A DNA stretch of 64,000 nucleotides. Origin: Oscarella lobularis. Its lineage: Eukaryota; Porifera; Homoscleromorpha; Homosclerophorida; Oscarellidae. Positions 38,641-48,620 of this stretch are shown here, one piece after another; position 1 is the first letter of the stretch, and each line of letters starts with the position of its first letter. The position numbers and the translations under genes are program-made. The stretch is taken from contig NC_089182.1 in assembly GCF_947507565.1 (NCBI RefSeq), positions 2,480,001-2,544,000 on the forward strand. The letters run 5' to 3'. The notes under the pieces are model-generated. The model did no database searches and was not told the origin of the DNA. It was given only the letters and a program-made list of their open reading frames with translations.

Positions 38641-41600
38641 ATGAAACGTTTGCGTACTTCTGGTATTCGCTGGACAACACTAGTGGTAATTTTTACGTGG
38701 AGTTTAGTCAACAGACCACCGTCCTTCGTCCAAGGCACGTTAGCAATCAAATGGAAGCAATTTTGATCTACTCTTGTTGTTTAGCTGAAGCATCTTCCAA
38801 TTATGAATACAGAATCGGAACGTGGACTCCGTGTACTGTTACATGTGGAAAAGGAATACGGACAGGAACCATTGTGTGTTGGCAGACTGAAGAGAACAAG
38901 ACAGTCAACGAATCAATGTGCTCGGATCTCCTGAAACCATCAGCTGAAAAAGAGTGTAGACCAAAGTGCACCTATACGTACGGAGAATGGACCGCATGCA
39001 GCAAAACGTGTGGAATGGGAACGCAGTCACGAAATGCATCTTGCCATCGTTTGAAAAGCCAACTTGTTTCAGAAAAGATAGACATACAGTTGTGCAACAA
39101 TTTTGCAGCAAACAAAGCTACGAAAATTCTTAATCAATCGTGCAATAATAGACCTTGCCCTATGTACAAAGAGTCGTCTTGGAGTAAATGTGTGTCACAG
39201 TGTGGTCCAGGACAGCAGAATCGAACAGTTACATGTCAACGAGAGGGTCAAGCAGTTGATGATAGTCTTTGTGGCGGTGAAAAACCGAGCGAATCTCAGA
39301 ACTGCACATCTCAATGTGAATTTTACTACAGTGGATGGAGAGCGTGCGACAGAACGTGTGGAGGTGGGACTCAAACTAGAGCATCGAAGTGCCGGAGAAA
39401 ATCTCCAGCCACAAAAACAACGAGTTTATCAGCTTGTATTATGCACGCTACTAACAAAAACGGTTGGACGGTTACGCCGACTCGATCATGTAACACAGAA
39501 ACGTGTCCATGTGAGCTATTCATGTGAAGTACTTGTATGCCTGGCGTTATTACATCTTTTAGTCGGTCCGACGTTTCCACTCTCGCCTACGCAGTCTTCG
39601 GCGGCGCCTTTGCAAGACATAGATCAAACGTATCAAATTGGACAACAGGCGAGAGTCGTTTTTGGCAGGACTCTATTCATCAATTGTCATGCAGATGGCT
39701 ACAACATAACATACAGTTGGAACGTTACATTGAATAGAGCTCCATCATCACGATTCACTCTTCGACCTGGAGGAAAAGACAAGACAAATAGAATTTCTAT
39801 TTCTAACGACGGAAAGAAATTGACCTTGCAGCCATCGTCTCAAAATGATGACGGAAACTATTCGTGTATTGGCACTGCAAACGATAGCCGAGTGTCTAAA
39901 AAATCAGATCAACGCACGTCGTCAGTTAAAGTTTACGGTACTAGACGTGTGCCACCCTGCTACTAATGAGTCTATGATTACTTGTAGGTCTGGGTCAATG
40001 CCAGAAACCAGTGTCGCGACCGGATCAACTGACAACATCTCACGTTTATTTAGAATTTGCGTGTCCTGATTCAAAGGATTTGTGGTTTCCTTGCCAAATA
40101 ACGCGATACGACATTGAGTACAAGCAGTATAGTGAACTAACCTATAAGCAGACACAAACGATGGGGCCACACTTCGTGTTGGCCGATCTTTTGCCCAATA
40201 CTAGATATGAGATCAGAGTCAAAGCGACGTATGATAAGGACTACTGTCAGAGGCATGGGTCATTTAGCAAGGTCGTCCAAGTTACTACACTGGCTCAAGG
40301 TGAGACGCCTGTTCAAATGCACTGTAATCTAACGGTACAATAACAGCATCTACTCCACCCGAAAAGGTGCGTATTTCGCAGCTTATGTCAAAGTCAGTTG
40401 ACATTTTGTGGCAACGTCCAAACGACACCTATGGAGGAGAACTGGAGTCATACGGAGTGTTCTATAGAATTGTTAACACTCCAAAGTACAGCAATCGTTC
40501 AATAAAGACAACAGATGTCAACTTACAGCCACTAAAACCGTATACGTCATACGAAGTGTATGTTGTGGCATATACAAAGGCAGCAAACGGCAAAGTATTG
40601 CAAGGGCTTGGTAGCAGACTGGAACAATTCAAGACTTTGGTGGCAAGTAAGCGTATAATAATTTAGTTATATTTTACGTAACCGTATGTGTTTGAACAGA
40701 ACCAAGTAGGCCAAAAAACTTAGATATCAGTGTGGGAAGCAGAGTTGTTAATGCAAGCTGGGACAGGCCATCTCCTCCCAATGGGCCTATCAACTATTAT
40801 TTAGTCACCGTGTCGAGGAATGGCAATGTTTCGGTGATCCGGAATATTTCCGTGGAGAAAGTGACTCTTCGTGGTCTAAGCCCTTACAGCGAATACAGCA
40901 TAAGTGTCACCGCAATCAATATATTAAATGACAAGAAAAGGTCTAGTAGTGAACTTCAAGCTTTCTTCAAAACCAAGGATGAACGTAAGCCTTTTTGTCT
41001 GCAGTCACGTGAATAAAAAGTGAATGTTTTGTTACTACTTTAGGGCCATCGTCACCAGTATGCAAAAACGTAAGAGTGATTAATTCTACAGCTGTACGCA
41101 TAGAATGGAATGAGCCAGAGCCTGGAGATTACAACATCACAAGTTATGCAGTGTGTAATGTTTGTTTGCCTTTCTTCTGGCTTAATTGATTTGCTAACAG
41201 ATTTATTATTCAACAAGAAATTTTTCGGCTTCTGCAACAATGACATCAGTTACTGTTGCGAATCTTCGTCCTTACTCTGATTATCTGTTTTCAATCACGG
41301 CGTCAACAAACAATAACAACTCGCTTCAAACAAGCAAAAGCTCTTTGTGTGATCTTGTCAAAACCTGGCCAGGAAGTAAGCACTAGAGTACCGTGAGTTT
41401 CAGATTTTAGCAGATTTTGATTAGAACCTTTGAAACCGCCGAGACCCTTTTTTAGCATCAATGACTCCAGTCCAACCGCTGTTGGTGTGCACATTCCTCA
41501 GCTTGACAATTCACCGGGACCAATTCAGTAAGACCCGATTTCCTGCGTGCCTTTTTTTATTGTTTGACTGTAACTGCTTTACTCAGTTTCATTGATGTGA

Positions 41601-44600
41601 TCGTTTCTACTCAATTATTCACGAGTGACCCTTTGGAAGGAAAAACGTCTGTTACTTACGAGGATAGCAATGTCACCTACATTACTGCAAGACTGAAATC
41701 ACCGCTTGCTGGCCAACTAATCATGATAGGAGATGGTGAAACCTTTCAGGACAAATTCCTAAATGCCGAGTTGCAGCCCAACACAACCTACTATGTGTAC
41801 TTTCGAGCCATTACCATTGGGGAAGACGAAAATAAGGTATCTACCAATCTCAATATATACATAAAATTTGTAACGTTGCTCTTGTTCTTCCTAGACGTGG
41901 ATGACTTCTGTCAGCAATGCTACAGGTAAAGGCACACAGACTTTGTGAATCCCGTTTTCTACTTTCAGAGTCTACTGTACCTCTTTAGTTGTTCACACGA
42001 CCGTGCTAGAAAAAGCATTGCTGTCAGAAAGGAATTCTTCTGCGATTCTTGTAGCTGTAGCCGTCACCACTGGCATTATCCTTGCGTTAATTCTTGGACT
42101 GATTGTCGGCGTTGTTGTTCTGAAGTAAGGTTTGCTATAGTTAACCACATCACAATGCAAGAGCGTTTTACTTCCTGTAGAAAAAAGAAAGTAATCTTTG
42201 TCGCAAAGAAATCAAGCAGTACTGCGTCTGGAGCCTGGGCGGAAACCAGTTTCACTGCCGCATCGGCATTAGACGCTGTAAATCAAAAAGAGCCTGGGGC
42301 AAAGAAATGCGCGCTTTTTCCACAACGTAAAGTGCTTCTACGCTGAAATTCTTGGCTTGCAGGCATTTTTTATTTAGCTGTACGAATAATTGATTTTCCG
42401 AGACGTGTCGATGAACTTCAGCAGAACGACCAGGAAGCACTTGTCGCAGAGTTTGAAGTAGGTAATCGTTTGGTAAGCTTTCACAGTCACGGTATTCTTT
42501 TAGAGCCTGGCTGATGTTGGGAGACATTTGTCAACAAGTGCTGCCTCCGAGTCGGAAAATCGTTACAAAAACCGTTATCAAAACATACTTCCTTGTGAAC
42601 ACTTTATTAGAGCATACGCTTCTATTTTTTAATGTATTTTCCTTAGATGACGATTATCGAGTGGTTCTTCAAGAGATAGACGGATTGCCAATTCCTGAAA
42701 CAGACTACATCAACGCGTCCTTTATTGATGTGAGTGGGGGAAGAATCCTTTCGTGATACATGACGTCTATTTGTTTCTCACAGGGAACAGAACCCAATGA
42801 GTATATCGCATGCCAAGGTAGTAAAATAACTCGAATCGTTATCGCTCGCTCGATCTCTTTTGGTAGGTCCGAGATCAGACACTGTGAATGACATGTGGAG
42901 AATGATTTGGGGAGAAAACGTTTCCACCGTTGTAATGCTGGCAAACTTCATTGAGAACGGAAAGAACAGATGTGCGAAGTACTGGAGTGACGAAGGTTGT
43001 AAGTTGTTTGATGGTTTGGTGGTGTCCGTGGACGCAACACACAAACTTGCGTACTACACCGTCAGATCAATGACTGTATCTCTGGTATGCGGTCAGAAAT
43101 CTATCCTAGAGTGTCGTGTGAATTACTTATAATTTAGAACGCTACCAGTCGCGTTGTCAAGCACTACCATTACGAAAATTGGCCTGATCACGGAACTCCT
43201 GCTCACCCAACGGAATTACTAGGAATGATAAAAAGGGCTAGAAGGGAAAAAAGCGATGGCGTTCTTCTGGTTCACTGCAGGTAAGAGAGAATGATTATTC
43301 AATATAAAATTGACCAGTGCTGAAGTGCCGGAGTCGGTCGTACCGGAACGTACATGACCATCAACGCCATGATGGATAGAGTCGATTCAAAGCAAAGCAT
43401 TGACGTACATGGGTACGTGGAAAGTATGAGAGGCAGGCGAATGGAAATGGTTCAAACTTACGTAATAACATGAAAAGATTGCCTCCAGGGTACTGTTTAT
43501 ATAGATTGGCTTTATTTTCAGGTTCAGTATGAATTCATTTACAATTCCATTTTGGAGTACATTGAGTGCGGTGGGATTCCAGCAAAACAAAGCAATGACA
43601 ACTCTTCCAGCTTAAGAAAGCTGGTCAGGCGGCTGTCAAAATCGAAAACTCAGCAACAGCAGCCGAATTTTTTTCGCGAGTTTCATGTAACCTAGTCGCT
43701 ATTTTAGGCTTTCGTGCGTTTTAGCGACGTTCTGCAGGTACTCGAGAAAACGAGTCCCGCTTTTGATAAGTCAAAGTGTGCGACTGCGGCGTCACCAACG
43801 GTGGCAAAGAAGAATCGAAATCCTAATATCCTTCCAAGTTGAAAATAATCAAAAGAGTCGATTCTACTTGAATTTTGTCTTTAGCTAATGCAAGTCGAGT
43901 TATTCTTGAAAGCGAGAGCGTTTCGCCGGATGCAGATTACGTGAATATTATACCAGGAGCGGACTACATAAACGCCAGCTACTTGGATGTACGGTGTAGG
44001 CCAGATAGCTGTCTTTCTACAGATACTTTCTTTTGTAGGGGTACGAGAAGAGAGCAGCGTTTATCGTTACTCAGTATCCTTTGCCTGATACTATTGTCCA
44101 CTTCTGGAAGATGGTGTGGGAGCAGAATGTCTGCACTGTTGTCAATTTGACTGAGCCCGACGAAGAAACTGTGGTATGTGTAGCGGAAAAAGCGCTCCAT
44201 TATATCCTTGGTGTTTAGACATCTAGTCTTCAATACTGGCCCGACTCTGAGAGCAAAAAATTTGAAGATTTCAGCATTCAAATGGTCTCTTGCGAGGACA
44301 GTTCAAGTTATTTCATCAGGGATATGGAAATTATCAAGGTACTTACAGACCTTTTCGTTCTTTATCTAAACTAAGTACATGAACTATCTAAGAACGAGTC
44401 AACTGCAAAGGTGCGTCAGTTTCATTATGTAGCCTGGCCTGAAGACGGCGAGCCGGGTAATGTAAGCGAACTTCTGAAGATGGTCAGTGAAATGGACCAA
44501 TGGCAAAAGCGAATGCAGAATCCAGCAATAGTGGTGCATTGCAGGTATTTTATTGTTTATTTAAAGACCTGATAAAGCTATAGCTATACCACGGTATTTG

Positions 44601-44868
44601 TTTCTATTAGTACCGGAGTTGGTCGCGCTGGGGCGTTTTGCACAGCTTGCAATGTGATTGATCAGATTCAAGGTGAAGGCGTCACTGAGATACTGCATAT
44701 GTCAAAAATCTCCAAAAATCAAAGACCACAAATCATCGCAGCACTGGTATGAAAATTTGTGTAATTATTTTGTTTGATTTACAATTTAACTAGGCGCATT
44801 ACAAATCAATGGTCGTCATTGCTGATCAATTTGCTGCCTCACGTAATATCTACGGAAATGCAAAGTAG
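38641..44868 (+). CDS. Receptor tyrosine phosphatase with TSP1, Ig and FN3 repeats (RPTP-A)
   Basis: A type I membrane phosphatase. ATG 38641 gives a signal-peptide-like start (MKRLRTSGIRWTTLVVIFTW); its join to exon 38785 is not fixed. That exon encodes four TSP1 repeats (WTPCTVTCGKG, WTACSKTCGMG, WSKCVSQCGPG, WRACDRTCGGG). Next come an Ig domain (INCHADGYNITYSWN to DDGNYSCIG) and about five FN3 repeats (LADLLPNTRYEIRVKATY, LKPYTSYEVYVVAYTK, LSPYSEYSISVTAINI). A TM helix follows (ILVAVAVTTGIILALILGLI). D1 reads ETDYINASFID, WPDHGTP and HCSAGVGRTGT, all catalytic. D2 reads DYINASYLD, WPEDGEP and HCSTGVGRAGA, where WPE replaces WPD as is usual in D2. It ends NIYGNAK, TAG at 44866. This domain set differs from vertebrate RPTPs, which lack TSP1 repeats. 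Ligand unknown. Confidence 0.9.
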
Positions 44869-45170
44869 GAAAAAGAACGCTTGAACTCTTTTACGTACTG
44901 TACCACAGAAGTCTACATTCAGTTTCGTATCGTATAGGCTATTAGTATAGCGCCTTTGGACGACGTTTTCTGTTCTGTTAGCCCCCCGTTCTGTTATCTT
45001 TTTAGCGTATCTTTTTCGTTACTGGCTTAGCGCGAGGACAACAAGGGGTCGTGAAGTTAGATGCTAAGAGCTGTGGTTTCTTGCTCCGGTTCCGGACGAT
45101 ACTGCCGAAGAGCCGGATGTAGTTCAGCTTACGGCTACAGACGCGTTTCAGGCGACCGCGGCGTGCTGTT
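44869..45170 (+). other. Region upstream of the short receptor, partly duplicated at 47031
   Basis: From about 45064 on, the sequence matches the region before 47158 closely and is part of the duplicated unit. The left 200 bp show no gene. Confidence 0.5.
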
Positions 45171-46590
45171 ATGCCGATTTTGGGTCTAAAGTTTTTGCTT
45201 TTGGCCACTTTAGCGGTTATACCTGGTGCGTTTACGGTACTTTGAGTTCTCGAACAGCAGCTTTCTTTATAGACTGGGCATCATCCGATAATCTTGTGAA
45301 GACTTCACGAACAACGTTTCTGAATCACTTTCTTGAGAAATATACAATCAGGACGGTAAATATAACCGCTGTGACAGATGGAGACAGGCAAACATGTCAC
45401 GAAGAAAACATAGCAAAGCTTGACGTCAGTCAGAAATACGTAAAATTGAGAATCACGTTCAAACCATGCGCACGCGTTGCTATGATAACGGTTCAAGGAG
45501 ATCTGTTTCCTTCTTCAACTAGTAGAGCGGACGTTGCAGTAAACTTGTGTAATGGGGCGGCATTTATTCATCAGTGTAGCATCAGCTCTTCTTCACTCTC
45601 ATGCACCATTTGTCGTGATACATTTACCTGCACAAATGGAGAACTATTTAGATATGTTGAAGTACGTATGTTTTCTCGTCCAACGTCACCGACTGTTCTA
45701 AAATTGTGTGAAATAAGTGTTCTTTCTTTTTTGAAAACGGTAGCAACGACTTCTCCTCCTGCAACAGTCACTCCAACGACAGCTCAACCAACATCTAAAC
45801 CTAAAGCCACTCAAACGACAATTGTTCCAACAAAGAACTCATGTCCCGCAAGGTACATCTAATACCAATTCATGATTATCACTTCAAACTACGTATCTAC
45901 AGAAGTACATGGCAGTATGCTCCGAGTCCGTCATCAAAGAACTGTTCATCTCTCACATCGTGTAGCGTGAAAATAATCAAACGCAGTTTAGTGTGTGCAT
46001 CAAAAGGTCAGTTATTTGAGAACCGATGTTGTAAGTCAATTCCTACGCCTACACCTAAGTACGACAAATGTTCATTTTCTTGTCAAATGATCTGGTCAGA
46101 ATGGACTGCGTGTTCTGGAATGTGCGCGTGCGGCACCCGAGTGCAAACAAGTCAATGCATGCAAATGGAAACGAAGAGTGGCAGAGTTAAGCCAGTAAAC
46201 GTAAAGGAATGTCGGTCAGTTGGATTAGTGGACGCCGCTGTAAGTGAAAGGAAAGAGAACTGCTCATCAACTGTTCAGCCGAGTGCGGCGACAAAGGAGT
46301 GCAGAAAGAGACACTAGTTTGTCACGCAATTGAAACCTGTTCTCGTCAGCAAAAACGCGTTCCAATTAGTAAATGTGACAAGAGACGACTTCAGTTTGAT
46401 ATTGGCGTTAGAGAGAAAGTGTGTGAGAGCAAATGTAACCTGACAACATCGTCTTGGAGCGAGTGTAGTGTTACGCAAGGTCAAGGAGTAAAAACAAGAA
46501 CCGTGTCTTGCTACAGAAACGGACAACTGGAAAATGTCAACGCGTGCTATCGCTTTCTGAATCTGACGGTGCCAGTCGTATCAGCGGCGT
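45064..46590. repeat. Tandem gene duplication unit, copy 1
   Basis: This stretch aligns with 47031-48620 over the 5' UTR, signal peptide, fucolectin-like head and TSP1 repeats. Identity is very high from the start to about 45850 and lower after it, with small insertions and deletions. The two units sit about 1.98 kb apart in direct orientation. Confidence 0.9.
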
Positions 46591-46944
46591 GCGTCAATAG
46601 TGACTATGAAATATCTAAGAGAACATGCTTAGACACTAACAGCCGCTCTCTGTTTGTTTTAGCAATTGTTCAAGGGATTGTAATCATCTTGTTGATTATT
46701 GGAGCTGTTGCTTGTGCAAAATACTTCCTAAAGAAGTACGTAAAAAGATCATCTTTACCTAATAATACACCTTCTCACGAGTAAGTCGCAGAACGCTCAA
46801 ATAAACTGTAATTATTTATTCCAATAGATGCCATCTTTACGACTATCCCGACAGGGACGTACTCCAGCATTCTATAACTGAGATGGCACAAATAACAGAA
46901 AGCAAGGCCTATCATGTACCAAGTGATGTTTTTGAAAGGACTTA
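45171..46944 (+). CDS. Short single-pass receptor: fucolectin-like head, TSP1 repeats, TM, tyrosine tail
   Basis: ATG 45171 encodes a clear signal peptide (MPILGLKFLLLATLAVIP). A 47-nt intron (45226-45272, gtgcgt...tttatag) joins it in phase to DWASSDNLVKTSRTTF. The head looks like a fucolectin/F5-8-type galactose-binding fold: AVTDGDRQTC and the closing block FRYVEVRMFSRP then LKLCEISVLSF. A Thr/Pro linker, TSP1 repeats (WSEWTACSGMCACGTRVQTS; LTTSSWSECSVTQGQGVKTR), a TM helix (LFVLAIVQGIVIILLIIGAV) and a stop-transfer KKYVKRS follow. A last exon adds YDYP and AYHVP and ends ERT, TAG at 46942. There is no phosphatase. A frame change near 46267, where copy 2 has about 45 extra bases, is unexplained. 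The YxxP motif could dock Crk/Abl-type SH2 domains. Confidence 0.75.
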
Positions 46945-47030
46945 GTAGAAATTTTTGTGTATCAGTGGTAGCAGGCGCAGACTCGTGTCATTGTTCACTC
47001 GCGCTAGGCCAGTGAGAGCAGCTAGAGCAG

Positions 47031-48620
47031 CTAAGAGCTGTGGTTTCTTGCTCCGGGTCCGGACGATACTGCTCAATATGAGCGAAGAGCCGGATGTAGT
47101 TCAGCTTACGGCCACAGACAGACGCGTTTGAGGAGACTGCCGCCGCGGCGTGCTGCCATGCCGATTTTGGGTCTGAAGTTTCTGCTTTTGGCCACTTTAG
47201 CGGTTATACCTGGTGCGTTTACGGTACTTTGAGTTCTCGAACAGCAGCTTTCTTTATAGACTGGGTATCATCCGATAATCTTGTGAAGACTTCACGAACA
47301 ACGTTTGTGAATCACTTTCTTGAGAAATATACAAGCAGGACGGTAAATATAACCGCTGTGACAGATGGAGACAGGCAAACGTGTCACGAAGAAAACATAG
47401 CAAAGCTTGACGTCAGTCAGAAATACGTAAAATTGAGAATCACGTTCAAACCATGCGCACGCGTTGCTATGATAACGGTTCAAGGAGATCTGTTTCCTTC
47501 TTCAACTAGTAGAGCGGACGTTGCAGTAAACTTGTGTAATGGGGCGACATTTATTCATCAGTGTAGCATCAGCTCTTCTTCACTCTCATGCACCATTTGT
47601 CGTGATACATTTACCTGCACAAATGGAGAACTATTTAGATATGTTGAAGTACGTATGTTTTCTCGTCCAACGTCACCGACTGTTCTAAAATTGTGTGAAA
47701 TAAGTGTTCTTTCTTTTTTGAAAACGGTAGCAACGACTTCTCCTCCTGCAACAGTCACTCCAACGACAGCTCAACCAACATCTAAACCTAAAGCCACTCA
47801 AACGACAATTGTTCCAACAAAGAACTCATGTCCCGCAAGGTAAACCTCTTATGCCAGTTCATGATTATCACTTCAAACTACGTACAGAAGTACATGGCAA
47901 TACATTCCGAGTCGGTCATCAAAGAATTGCTCATCTCTCACATCATGTAGCACGAAAACAATCAGACGCTCATTAGAGTGTACATCAACATCAAGTGAGT
48001 TGCTTGAGAACCGATGCTGTAAGTCAATTCCTACACCCGCACCTAAGCATGACAAATGTTCACTTTCTTGTCGGATGAGCTGGTCAGAGTGGGGCCCATG
48101 TTCTGGAACGTGCGCGTGCGGCACCCGAGTGCAAACAGGACAATGCTTGCAGAAGGAAAAGAAAAGCGGCAGAGTAAAGCCAGTAAATGTAAAGAAGTGT
48201 CAGTCAGTTGGATTAGTGACGCTGCTGTAAGTGAAAGGAAAGAGAACTGCTCATTGAGAGAGCCGTGTTATGAGTCAGATCGTTTTTGGTCAAACTGTTC
48301 AGCTGAATGTGGTAACAAAGGAGTGCAGAAAGAGATGATAGTTTGTCACGCAATTGAAACCTGTTCTCGTCAGCAAAAACGCGTTCCAATTAGTAAATGT
48401 GACAAGAGACGACTTCAGTCTAATATTGGCGTTAGAGAGAAAGTGTGTGAGAGCAAATGTAACCTGACAACATCGTCTTGGAGCGATTGTAGTGTTGCGC
48501 AAGGTCAAGGAGTAAAAACGAGAACCGTGTCTTGCTACAGAAACGGACAACTGGTACATGTTAATGCGTGCTATAACTCTTCAAATTTGACAGTGCCAAT
48601 CAATGTATCAGACTGTGAAG
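47031..48620. repeat. Tandem gene duplication unit, copy 2
   Basis: Direct repeat of 45064-46590; see that entry. Here the duplicated extracellular part is joined to a transmembrane and double-phosphatase region instead of a short tail. Confidence 0.9.

Noticed and set aside
46299-46784. A separate small TSP1/TM gene starting at 46299
   Set aside because: Its upstream part continues the TSP1 repeat of the gene at 45171 when compared with the sister copy, so it is the same gene after a frame change.
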